DNA from: Gemmatimonadota bacterium
GTDB lineage: Bacteria; Gemmatimonadota; Gemmatimonadetes; Gemmatimonadales; Gemmatimonadaceae
Direction: 5' to 3'
DNA: 11,472 nucleotides
Assembly: GCA_023249395.1 (NCBI GenBank)
Contig: JAHFCS010000024.1
Span: 1 to 11,472, forward strand
Shown here: positions 1 to 7,424 of the stretch, piece after piece
Layout: each line of letters begins with the position of its first letter
Position numbering within the stretch: the first letter of the stretch is position 1
Program-made: the position numbers and the translations under genes
The notes under the pieces: generated by a model
Databases searched by the model: none
The model's input: the letters and a program-made list of their open reading frames with translations, nothing else
What the model was told of the DNA's origin: nothing

Positions 1-96
1 ATTCGCACCGACAGTCAGGCTTTACGATGGGCCGGGATTGGCTTTCTTGTCGCGGCCCTTCTGTTGCGCTTCGTAGGTCCACGGGAGTTGCGCTGA
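1..96 (+). CDS. C-terminal end of an unidentified membrane protein (5' truncated by window)
   Basis: Frame 1 is open from the first base to a TGA at 94-96 and encodes the last 31 residues of a protein. The visible piece starts IRTDSQALRW, continues with a hydrophobic stretch of about 16 residues (WAGIGFLVAALLLRFV) typical of a transmembrane helix, and ends in a short polar tail (GPRELR). Its stop overlaps the ATG of the aminotransferase in the sequence TGATG, a one-base overlap typical of translationally coupled genes. This supports both the reality of this frame and the ATG at 96 downstream. The family cannot be recognised from this fragment. Whether it is a multi-pass protein or a single C-terminal anchor is unknown. 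Confidence 0.6.
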   Translation: MRTDSQALRWAGIGFLVAALLLRFVGPRELR

Positions 97-1025
97 TGAC
101 TGAAATCGCAAGACCGGAAACCGCTCGGTCCGAACCGTTGCCGATGGACACCGGGACCGGCGCGTCTCGATTGGGTGAGGTCGTGTACTTCGACGGCCGC
201 TACCTTCTCAAGAATGAGGTGATGGTTTCGCCGGACGATCGCGGCTTCCTCCTCGGCGACGGCGTGTACGAAGTTGCCGCGGCATACGACGGGCGATTCG
301 TGGCCCTCGACCGCCACATGGAACGGCTTCGCGGAAGTCTACGCGAGTCGCGCATCGGTGACAGCGTCGCCGATCCGCTTGAATCGGTATTCACCGGGCT
401 GCTCGAGCGGAACGGGTTCGCCGAATCGGGAAAGGCGATGGTCTATCTGCAGGTCACCCGCGGAGTGGCCCCGCGGACGCATGCCTTTCCAAAGAAGCCT
501 GTCCGTCCAACGGTGTACGCGTATGCCGCGCCCTTCCCGGACATGGGCGACCTGGGCGCCGGAGTCGGAGCCATTACGCGCCCTGATCTTCGCTGGTCGC
601 GGTGCGACATCAAATCCATCTCGCTCATGGCCAACTGCCTGGCCAACCAGGAAGCGAAGGAGACGGGAGCGTTTGAAGCGATCCTGATTCGCGACGGAGT
701 CGTGCTCGAGGGAACCCACACCAGCATCTTCGGCGTGATCGGAGGCGAAGTCAGGACCGCGCCTCTCTCTCATCTCATACTTCCGGGCATCACTCGTGAG
801 ATCGTGGTCGGGCTGTGTCACACGAACGATATCCCGCTTCGCGAAGAGCCGCTCTCCGCGGCGGAGCTTCGCAAAGCAGACGAGTTGTTTCTCACGGGAA
901 CGATAACTGAAGTCGTACCGATCGTCACACTCGACGGAACGGTCGTGGGCGACGGGGCACCGGGGCCGCTGACCACGCGCATCGAGGACCTCTACCGCGC
1001 CGAGATTCGAATCGCGGCATCCTGA
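96..1025 (+). CDS. dat: D-amino-acid aminotransferase (class IV PLP enzyme)
   Basis: This 309-residue cytosolic enzyme probably interconverts D-alanine plus 2-oxoglutarate with pyruvate plus D-glutamate (EC 2.6.1.21), supplying D-amino acids for peptidoglycan. It follows Bacillus D-amino-acid transaminase closely. The GDGVYEV block gives Tyr59. The PRTH block gives Arg127 and His129, equivalent to the Arg98/His100 carboxylate trap that marks D-specific enzymes. RCDIKS gives the PLP lysine Lys173, and VVLEGTHTSIFG gives Glu205, which pairs with the PLP pyridine nitrogen. The C-terminal block contains DELFLTGTITEVVP. Compared with Bacillus the protein carries about 28 extra N-terminal residues of polar sequence. 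I chose ATG 96 because it overlaps the upstream stop (TGATG) and has a purine-rich GGGAG about 9 nt ahead; the frame is open back to an ATG at 27, but that would overlap the upstream gene. A branched-chain or 4-amino-4-deoxychorismate enzyme is less likely given PRTH. Confidence 0.9.
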   Translation: MTEIARPETARSEPLPMDTGTGASRLGEVVYFDGRYLLKNEVMVSPDDRGFLLGDGVYEVAAAYDGRFVALDRHMERLRGSLRESRIGDSVADPLESVFTGLLERNGFAESGKAMVYLQVTRGVAPRTHAFPKKPVRPTVYAYAAPFPDMGDLGAGVGAITRPDLRWSRCDIKSISLMANCLANQEAKETGAFEAILIRDGVVLEGTHTSIFGVIGGEVRTAPLSHLILPGITREIVVGLCHTNDIPLREEPLSAAELRKADELFLTGTITEVVPIVTLDGTVVGDGAPGPLTTRIEDLYRAEIRIAAS

Positions 1026-1050
1026 AGGGCGACGCGGGTAGATTTCGAGC

Positions 1051-3552
1051 GTGACCCGCGCAATAAAGAACAGAGTTCCCGAGCTGCTGGCCCCCGCCGG
1101 CTCGCTCGAAGCAGTGCGCGCTGCCGTCGCGAACGGCGCAGACGCTGTCTACCTCGGCGCCGAAAAGTTCAACGCGCGTGATGAAGGCGCGCAGCTCACA
1201 CTCGATGAGCTCGCCGCTGCCTGCCGTATCGCCCATGCCCGCGGGTCGCGGATATATCTGACGCTCAACACACTGGTCAAGCCGGCCGAGCTCTTCGAAG
1301 CGCTCTCATTTCTCGGCGAGGCGATAGACAGAGGTATAGACGCGGCGATCGTTCAGGACATCGGCCTCGTGCGACTCATTCAGCGGGTGTATCCGGGCTT
1401 CGCGATTCACGGCTCAACGCAGATGACGGTGCACGACGCGGCCGGCGCGCAGGTGATGGAAGAAATCGGAATCGATCGAGTCGTCCTCGCCCGCGAGAAC
1501 ACGCTCGGCGACATTCGCGCGATTCGAAGCTCGGTCACGAAGCTCGGTCTCGAGACGTTCATTCATGGAGCGCTCTGCATCTCCTATTCCGGCCAATGCT
1601 ACATGTCCGGCATGATCTCCGAGCGGAGCGCAAATCGCGGATCGTGCGCGCAGTCGTGCCGAAAGGACTACACGCTTCGCGACGCAGGCACCGGCGAGAC
1701 GCTCGATTCCGGATTTCTTATTTCCGCGCGCGACCTTGCCGCCCACGAGAGTCTCGCCGAGCTCTCGGCCGCAGGCATCGGCTGCCTCAAGGTGGAAGGC
1801 CGCAAGAAGAAGCCGGAGTACGTCGCCGTGGTGACCAAGAGCTATCGCGACTCACTCGACCGTCTGGCGATGGGAGATCCCGAACCGCTCGAGCCGGAGG
1901 CGGTACAGGAGCTCGTGCAGATCTTCAGCCGCGGCTTCACTCCGGGCATGTACCGCGGACGGGCGGGCAGGGACTTTGTCACGCGCACGCACCCGGACAA
2001 GCGGGGCGTCGAGCTCGGTACTGTCGTTGGCCGCGAGCGCGGCGAGATCATCGTCGAGCTGTCGCAGCCGCTGCACGTGGGAGACGGCGTCGGATTCGAG
2101 CCGCCCGTGGGCCAGTCAGGTAAGGCCGTGGGATTCACTCTGTCAGCGGTACGTACGCTGTCTTCCCGCGGCGTGACAATCCGCCAGGCGATTCGTGGAC
2201 GCTACGACGTGCCCGCAGGTTGGCGAGTCATCCGGAGCGCCGACGCCGCGCTGCTCGCTCGCGCGATGGGCAGCTTCTTGGCCGTCGAGATCCCGTCGAG
2301 CTCGCGCAACGCGAGACTCGATGTCCGGGCGTTTGGCTCTGCCGGGGCGCCTCTAAAGCTCGTCTTCACCGCCGGCGACGATTCGGTGACCGTCCGCAGT
2401 GAAGTTCGTCTCGCTCCGGCCGCCAGGCGATCGCTCGACGAGTCGCAGCTTCGCGATCAGGTCGGCCGTCTTGGCACGACGCGATTCGTCCTCGGCTCGG
2501 TGGACGTCACCGGTCTTTCAAATGGTCTGTTTCTTCCCGTGAGCGAGCTCAACCATCTGCGTCAGTCAGCCGTTGAAGAACTTTCCGCCCGGCTCGCTTG
2601 GCGTGAAGCAGAAATCAGACACGATCGAGGGACGCGCATCGATGACGCTATTGCGACGCTCGATACAGCTCGCGGCGTCTCGCATCAACCCACGCCTTTC
2701 CAGCTCACGGCCGAAGTTTTTACGCTCGACGACGCCCGCACGGCGGCGCAAAGCGGCGCGACCACGATCTCATTCGATCCGTTCATTCGCCATCCGGTGC
2801 CACCGCCGAGTCGCATTCGTGTACTCGCCGCGGACCTTGCCGGCGATGGAGTCTCACTCCGCCTTCGACTGCCGACGATCGTTCGCCCCGAGGAGCGCCG
2901 GTTTTTCGACAAGTGGCTCGACCTCGGCCTGCCGCTTTCGACGGGCCACCTGGGCCTCGTGGCGGAGCTCGCGCGCAAAGGACGCGACGTGACAGCCGAC
3001 TACGCCGTCAACTGCTTCAACCAGCAGACGGCTGCGGAGCTATTCCGCCTGGGCGCAAGCGGAATCGTTCTGTCCGTCGAGCTCACTACCGAGGAGATGC
3101 TTCAGGTTGTGAGCCCCTGGGAGGGAAGCGGCTTCGAATGCGTTGTCTACGGACGGCCGGAGGGGATGACGCTCGAGCACTGCGTTCTTTCGGCGGCGTT
3201 CGATCGCGAGCCGACGACCTGTCGCGATCTCTGCATTCAGAAACATCCCGATGTGCACCTCACAGATCCGGCCGGCTATTCCTTCGCTGTCGCAACGGAC
3301 AGCGCCTGCCGGAACCGGCTCCTGCACTCGCGTCCACTGGAGGCATCGGAATTCATCCCCAGACTGTGGGGCGGCGGCCTGAGAAGCTACCGCGCACTCT
3401 TCAATGTCCGCGGCGACAATCTGGCTTCCGTCGTCTCCGGGTATAGGAAGCTGCTCGCGGCCCTCTTGCGCGATGACTCGCCTCGGCTGGGAGAGCTGCG
3501 CGAGACAGTCGGACAGAATTTTACCCGCGGACATTTCGCGCGAGCTGTCTGA
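1051..3552 (+). CDS. U32-family protein, long form with DUF3656 (RlhA/TrhP-like RNA hydroxylase family)
   Basis: This 833-residue protein belongs to the family still called peptidase U32. Its characterised members RlhA and TrhP hydroxylate 23S rRNA and tRNA, and UbiU/UbiV hydroxylate ubiquinone precursors, so an RNA-modification role is more likely than proteolysis. The N-terminal barrel starts PELLAPAGSLEAVRAAVANG and carries the U32 signature HGALCISYSGQC...NRGSCAQSC with Cys176, Cys183, Cys199 and Cys203, then CLKVEGRKKKPEYVA near 245-259. A DUF3656-like segment covers about 400-511 and ends in FLPVSELNHLR. The remaining 300 residues look like a second U32-type module with its own cysteines, Cys711, Cys724, Cys728 and Cys753, and end in the family tail FTRGHF. 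The length agrees with the long clostridial-type U32 proteins; E. coli RlhA is shorter. The GTG start at 1051, 25 nt after the aminotransferase stop, lacks a strong Shine-Dalgarno sequence. The exact substrate cannot be read from the sequence. Confidence 0.88.
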   Translation: MTRAIKNRVPELLAPAGSLEAVRAAVANGADAVYLGAEKFNARDEGAQLTLDELAAACRIAHARGSRIYLTLNTLVKPAELFEALSFLGEAIDRGIDAAIVQDIGLVRLIQRVYPGFAIHGSTQMTVHDAAGAQVMEEIGIDRVVLARENTLGDIRAIRSSVTKLGLETFIHGALCISYSGQCYMSGMISERSANRGSCAQSCRKDYTLRDAGTGETLDSGFLISARDLAAHESLAELSAAGIGCLKVEGRKKKPEYVAVVTKSYRDSLDRLAMGDPEPLEPEAVQELVQIFSRGFTPGMYRGRAGRDFVTRTHPDKRGVELGTVVGRERGEIIVELSQPLHVGDGVGFEPPVGQSGKAVGFTLSAVRTLSSRGVTIRQAIRGRYDVPAGWRVIRSADAALLARAMGSFLAVEIPSSSRNARLDVRAFGSAGAPLKLVFTAGDDSVTVRSEVRLAPAARRSLDESQLRDQVGRLGTTRFVLGSVDVTGLSNGLFLPVSELNHLRQSAVEELSARLAWREAEIRHDRGTRIDDAIATLDTARGVSHQPTPFQLTAEVFTLDDARTAAQSGATTISFDPFIRHPVPPPSRIRVLAADLAGDGVSLRLRLPTIVRPEERRFFDKWLDLGLPLSTGHLGLVAELARKGRDVTADYAVNCFNQQTAAELFRLGASGIVLSVELTTEEMLQVVSPWEGSGFECVVYGRPEGMTLEHCVLSAAFDREPTTCRDLCIQKHPDVHLTDPAGYSFAVATDSACRNRLLHSRPLEASEFIPRLWGGGLRSYRALFNVRGDNLASVVSGYRKLLAALLRDDSPRLGELRETVGQNFTRGHFARAV

Positions 3553-3605
3553 CGCTTCTTGCCATTGAGAATCGATCTTGGCACCGTTCGGTCCTGAACG
3601 AACTT

Positions 3606-3610
3606 CGGAG
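3606..3610 (+). promoter_or_regulatory. Ribosome binding site deciding the MgtC-family start
   Basis: CGGAG lies 5 nt before ATG 3616, a good Shine-Dalgarno distance. A GTG at 3610 in the same frame would overlap this motif, so the ATG is the better start. Confidence 0.5.
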
Positions 3611-3615
3611 TGAGA

Positions 3616-4062
3616 ATGGCGTACGATGCCGAGTTGCTGTTGCGCGTTTTTGTTGCCGGGCTGCTTTCGGCGGCGCTTGGCTGGGAGAGAGAGTCGGCTG
3701 GAAAACCAGCTGGCCTCAGAACCCACGTCCTGGTCGGCATGGCCGCGTGCCTGTTCGTCGTGACTGGAGAGGCGGTCGCGCTCCATTATCCGTCGACACA
3801 GGCCGCGATACGGATCGAGCCTTTCGCCATCATTCAGGCCGTGGCAGTCGGCGTCGGGTTTCTCGGATCCGGCGTGGTCTTCGTTACGAGTCAGCAGAAC
3901 CGCGTTCACGGGCTGACCACCGCCGCATCCATCTGGGCGACCGCAGCAATGGGGCTCACTGTTGGGTTCGGCCGGTATTTCCTCGCGACCGGCGCCGCAG
4001 CTCTCCTCCTCTTTACGCTGCGCGTGCTGGTACGGTTCGACCACACGAGACACCAGGAGTAG
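3616..4062 (+). CDS. MgtC/SapB-family inner membrane protein (short form)
   Basis: The 148-residue product is almost entirely membrane-embedded. Hydrophobic segments fall at about residues 7-22, 37-56, 71-91 and 101-139, the last long enough for two helices. The family core is clear: GWERESAGKPAGLRTHVLVG at 22-41, GVGFLGSGVVF at 79-89 and GLTTAASIWATAAMGL at 99-114. Salmonella MgtC supports growth at low magnesium and inside macrophages and acts on the F-type ATP synthase. Most bacterial homologues, including this one, have no assigned role and should not be called magnesium transporters. The protein stops soon after the last helix, so it lacks the C-terminal cytosolic ACT-like domain of longer MgtC proteins. 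ATG 3616 is preferred over GTG 3610 because CGGAG sits just before it. The gene lies 63 nt after the U32 stop and 52 nt before recQ; no functional link to either is apparent. Confidence 0.85.
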   Translation: MAYDAELLLRVFVAGLLSAALGWERESAGKPAGLRTHVLVGMAACLFVVTGEAVALHYPSTQAAIRIEPFAIIQAVAVGVGFLGSGVVFVTSQQNRVHGLTTAASIWATAAMGLTVGFGRYFLATGAAALLLFTLRVLVRFDHTRHQE

Positions 4063-4114
4063 CCGCGCGCTCTATCGATTCCATCGCGGCAGGAGTTTCC
4101 GTTAGGTTCAGATC

Positions 4115-6208
4115 GTGAGTCCGCCGACGATTGCAACCGCGCGCGCGATGCTCAAATCTGCGTTCGGGTATGACCAGTTTCGTCCCGGACAGGAGGCGGC
4201 GATCGAAGCCGTTCTCGCTGAGCGCGACACGCTCGTGGTGCTTCCGACGGGCGGCGGAAAATCACTCTGCTTCCAGGTGCCGGCGCTTGTTCTTCCCGGC
4301 CTCACCATAGTCGTCTCTCCGCTCATCTCCCTGATGAAAGATCAGGTGGACTCACTCGAGGGACGGAAACTGCCAGCCGCATTCATCAACAGCTCGCTCA
4401 GTGCCTCACAGGTCAGCGATCGTCTCGGACGTGCGATGCGTGGCGAGCTCAAGCTTCTCTATCTCGCACCCGAACGATTCGACTACGGCAACATCGCCGA
4501 GCGCCTGAGGCAGATGGGGATCAGTCTGCTGGCCGTTGACGAGGCGCACTGCATCAGCCAGTGGGGCCACGACTTCCGTCCGAGCTATCTCCGCGTGAGC
4601 GACGTCCGCGAAAAGCTGGGATTCCCGCCGACGATCGCCCTCACGGCGACTGCGACTCCCGCGGTCCGCGACGACATCTCGCGCCAGCTTCGGTTGCGAG
4701 ACCCTCGCGTGATCATCACCGGTTTCGACCGGACAAACCTCACGTATCACGTCCTCCCGGCGCGAAATGATGCGGACAAGGATGCGCAGCTCGTCGAGAC
4801 GCTGAGCACGCGAGAAGGTCTGGCGATCGTCTATGCCTCGACTCGGAAGGCAGTGGACAGACTGAGCAGCATGCTCGAGGCCCGAGGAATTCAATCCGCT
4901 GCGTATCACGCAGGCCTCGACGATCAGCACCGGCGTGATGTCCAGGAATCATTCATGGCCGAGGAGCTTCGCGTCATTGTCGCTACGAACGCATTCGGGA
5001 TGGGAATCGACAAACCGAACGTTCGGATCGTGGTGCATCACTCGATGCCCGGGACGCTCGAGGCGTACTACCAGGAGGCGGGGCGAGCGGGAAGAGACGG
5101 GAATCACTCGGACGTCTTCCTCATGCATTCGTTTCCCGATCGTTTCACGCACGAGTTCTTCATCCGCGGTGCCTACCCGGAGCGCGCGGTAATCGAATCG
5201 GTCTACGCGGCGCTAGCCCGTCAGTCGCGCCGCGGCGAACTTCCCCAGTCGCTGTCGGCAATCGCAGCGCTCGCCGGCGGCAAGACATCGGAGCGCGAAG
5301 CCGAAAGTGCCGTCCGTATCCTGATCCAGGCAGGAGCGCTGGTGGATGAAGCAGCGTCGTCCTCGGTGGCGCGCGTGCGGCTCCTCGCGACGCCGGCGCG
5401 AATAAAGCGCGAGCTCACAACCGACGCGGATCCGGCGCTTGGAATTCTTCGCTCGCTCTGGCGAATCGCGGGCGACTCGCTTCAAACAGGTGCCACCGTC
5501 AACCTGGATGCGCTCCCGCCGGGGCTCGCCGGAATCCGGACTGCTTCGGCACTTCTGGACGACCTGCAATCGCGGCAGCTCGTGGCGTGGGAACGCGTCG
5601 GCGGCGGCATTCGGCTCACTTCGCCGAGTCTGGCGGTGAGGGGACTCAAAGTCGATTGGACCATGCTGGCCAGGCGTCGCGGTGCCGAGCTCGCGAAGCT
5701 CGATGCAGTGCAGCGCTATGCGTACGCAAAGTCCTGTCGCCGCGGATTCGTCCTCCGGTACTTCGGTGATCCGGCGGCGCGATCCAGGTGCGATGGATGC
5801 GACAACTGTCTGGGCACCACGATCAAGCGCGCCCCAGCAGAACCGAGCGCTCAAAGCAGGAAACCGAAGCGAGCAACGAGGTGCGCCTCGCACGATGCAA
5901 AACCCGCGAGCGCGGATCGCGTCGCGAGCGATAAACACCCGCGGGAGAGAGAGGACCTCGCACTCGCGCCGAAGGAGCAGCGCCTGTTCGAGGCGTTGCG
6001 CGCCCGGCGGGCGGAAATCGCGCGCGACGAGAGAGTCCCGGCGTATATTGTATTCTGGGACCGAACTCTGGCCGAGATCGCTAAGCGCCGTCCACGCTCA
6101 CTGGCCGCTCTACGCGACGTGCCCGGTGTGGGAGAAGCCAAGCTCGAGCGTTACGGCAACAAGTTCCTCGCCATCATCACGCAACCCGAAGAGCCCGAAG
6201 CCGCCTAG
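4115..6208 (+). CDS. recQ: ATP-dependent DNA helicase RecQ with displaced zinc site and HRDC domain
   Basis: This is a 697-residue superfamily 2 helicase that unwinds DNA 3' to 5' in recombination and fork repair. The family entry motif FGYDQFRPGQ is at about 16-25, Walker A LPTGGGKS at 43-50 with Lys49, the DEAH box at 142-145 followed by CISQWGHDFRPSY, and motif VI GRAGRDG at 323-329. The zinc cysteines are Cys541, Cys559, Cys562 and Cys565, with spacing close to E. coli RecQ but about 160 residues further along. The intervening 330-540 region is helical and contains winged-helix-like stretches. A basic, low-complexity linker (about 570-617) leads to a C-terminal HRDC domain (about 618-690) with LRDVPGVGEAKLERYG. 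The GTG start at 4115 has only a weak AGG ahead; an in-frame ATG at 4148 would still keep the FGYDQFRPGQ motif. The stop lies 1 nt before the acyl-CoA dehydrogenase ATG, so the two are probably co-transcribed. Confidence 0.93.
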   Translation: MSPPTIATARAMLKSAFGYDQFRPGQEAAIEAVLAERDTLVVLPTGGGKSLCFQVPALVLPGLTIVVSPLISLMKDQVDSLEGRKLPAAFINSSLSASQVSDRLGRAMRGELKLLYLAPERFDYGNIAERLRQMGISLLAVDEAHCISQWGHDFRPSYLRVSDVREKLGFPPTIALTATATPAVRDDISRQLRLRDPRVIITGFDRTNLTYHVLPARNDADKDAQLVETLSTREGLAIVYASTRKAVDRLSSMLEARGIQSAAYHAGLDDQHRRDVQESFMAEELRVIVATNAFGMGIDKPNVRIVVHHSMPGTLEAYYQEAGRAGRDGNHSDVFLMHSFPDRFTHEFFIRGAYPERAVIESVYAALARQSRRGELPQSLSAIAALAGGKTSEREAESAVRILIQAGALVDEAASSSVARVRLLATPARIKRELTTDADPALGILRSLWRIAGDSLQTGATVNLDALPPGLAGIRTASALLDDLQSRQLVAWERVGGGIRLTSPSLAVRGLKVDWTMLARRRGAELAKLDAVQRYAYAKSCRRGFVLRYFGDPAARSRCDGCDNCLGTTIKRAPAEPSAQSRKPKRATRCASHDAKPASADRVASDKHPREREDLALAPKEQRLFEALRARRAEIARDERVPAYIVFWDRTLAEIAKRRPRSLAALRDVPGVGEAKLERYGNKFLAIITQPEEPEAA

Positions 6209-6209
6209 A

Positions 6210-7424
6210 ATGGACGACTCGCTTTATTTCTCCGAGCAGCACATCGCAGTTCGGGACATGGTACGCGAATTCGCGCGCGAGGAAGTCGCGCCGGTGGCCG
6301 CCCACTTCGACGCGACCCAGGAATTTCCCTGGGCGAATATCAAGAAGATGGGCGAGCTTGGGCTCCTCGGAATCCCGTGGCCGGAGTCCCTCGGCGGGGC
6401 AGGGCTCGACCTCCTCAGCTACATGATCGCGATCCACGAGATGGCCAAGGTTGACGCCTCTCACGGCATCACGATATCGGCGCACACGACTCTCGGAACG
6501 TCGCCGATCGTCAACTTCGGCAGCGAAGCGCAAAGGGAGCGGTTCGTTCCGTTGCTCGCGTCGGGCAGGGTTCTCGGCGGATTCGGGTTGACAGAGCCGA
6601 CCGCTGGAAGCGACGCCGCCGGGACGCGCACGACTGCTGTCAGGAAGAACGACCATTACGTCATCAACGGGAATAAGAACTTCATCACCCATGGCGGCGT
6701 CGGCGAGGTGTTCGTCATCACCGCCGTCACCGACAAGGCGCTCGGAACAAAGGGGATCACCTCTTTCATTCTCACGAAAGAGGCCGACCTCTCACAACGT
6801 GGAGATGTGGATATCGGCCACGAGCCTTCGCTTGCCGCGATGCCCGGATTTCGCGCAGGCAAGAAGGAGAACAAGCTCGGCTGGCGCGCGTCCGACACAC
6901 GCGAGCTCATCTTCGAGGACGTCGAAGTCCCGGTCGAGAACCGCCTCGGCGAAGAGGGTATGGGGTTCATAAATTTCATGCAGACGCTCGACTCGGGACG
7001 CGTCGGGATCGCCGCTTTGTCACTGGGCATCGCGGAAGGCGCCTTTGAACAGGCGCTCAATTACGCGGCAGGCCGGCGTCAATTCGGCCGCTCGATTGCG
7101 AGTTTTCAGGGGATCCAGTTCCAGCTCTCCGATATGGCCACCGAGATAGAGGCCGGCAAGCACCTGATGTACCATGCTGCCTGGCTCGCAAAGCACAAGA
7201 AGCCATTCGGCAAGGAAGCGGCGATCGCCAAGCTGTTCTGCTCCGAGCTTGCGATGCGCTCCACGCTCAAGGCAATCCAGATCCACGGAGGCTACGGCTA
7301 CACGAAGGATTATCCGGTCGAGCGCATGATGCGGGATGCCAAGGTGTGCGAGATCGGCGAAGGTACGTCGGAGATCCAGCGGATAGTCATTGCCCGCCAT
7401 CTCCTGAGAGGGATGGCCGATTGA
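6210..7424 (+). CDS. Acyl-CoA dehydrogenase, short-chain (butyryl-CoA dehydrogenase-like)
   Basis: The 404-residue flavoenzyme introduces the alpha-beta double bond in acyl-CoA, the first step of beta-oxidation, passing electrons to electron-transfer flavoprotein. The helical N-terminal domain is followed by GFGLTEPTAGSDAAG, the first family signature, at about 127-141. The second signature, QIHGGYGYTKDYPVERMMRD, ends just before IGEGTSEIQR, where Glu384 occupies the catalytic base position of short- and medium-chain enzymes. RQFGRSIASFQGIQFQL is the FAD and tetramer-contact helix. The protein is about 20 residues longer than usual because of a polar insert between FILTKE and PGFRAGKKENKLGWR (roughly residues 192-212). 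Start ATG 6210 matches the family N-terminus (LYFSEQHIAVRD) and sits 1 nt after the recQ stop. The frame is open much further upstream inside recQ, but that part is only an overlap shadow. Chain-length preference is inferred, and a branched-chain substrate is possible. Confidence 0.92.
   Translation: MDDSLYFSEQHIAVRDMVREFAREEVAPVAAHFDATQEFPWANIKKMGELGLLGIPWPESLGGAGLDLLSYMIAIHEMAKVDASHGITISAHTTLGTSPIVNFGSEAQRERFVPLLASGRVLGGFGLTEPTAGSDAAGTRTTAVRKNDHYVINGNKNFITHGGVGEVFVITAVTDKALGTKGITSFILTKEADLSQRGDVDIGHEPSLAAMPGFRAGKKENKLGWRASDTRELIFEDVEVPVENRLGEEGMGFINFMQTLDSGRVGIAALSLGIAEGAFEQALNYAAGRRQFGRSIASFQGIQFQLSDMATEIEAGKHLMYHAAWLAKHKKPFGKEAAIAKLFCSELAMRSTLKAIQIHGGYGYTKDYPVERMMRDAKVCEIGEGTSEIQRIVIARHLLRGMAD
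7406..7411 (+). promoter_or_regulatory. Ribosome binding site for the TTG-initiated methyltransferase-like gene
   Basis: GAGAGG, inside the last codons of the acyl-CoA dehydrogenase gene, lies 9 nt before the TTG at 7421. It supports TTG as the start, since no ATG in the right frame falls near the family N-terminus. Confidence 0.5.

Noticed and set aside
27..95. Longer N-terminus for the D-amino-acid aminotransferase from ATG 27
   Set aside because: It overlaps the upstream membrane-protein frame, which stops at 94-96. ATG 96 has a ribosome binding site and a one-base stop-start overlap.
3040..4053. Minus-strand open frame of 337 codons across the end of the U32 gene and the MgtC gene
   Set aside because: It is antisense to two genes with clear family motifs, has an Arg/Gln/Glu-rich composition typical of GC-rich shadows, and shows no recognisable domain.
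5213..5938. Minus-strand open frame of 241 codons within recQ
   Set aside because: It lies wholly antisense to the recQ insert and zinc region, with no recognisable motif.
5682..6209. Upstream extension of the acyl-CoA dehydrogenase frame inside recQ
   Set aside because: It is Ser/Arg-rich shadow sequence of the recQ linker and HRDC region. The family N-terminus begins at ATG 6210.
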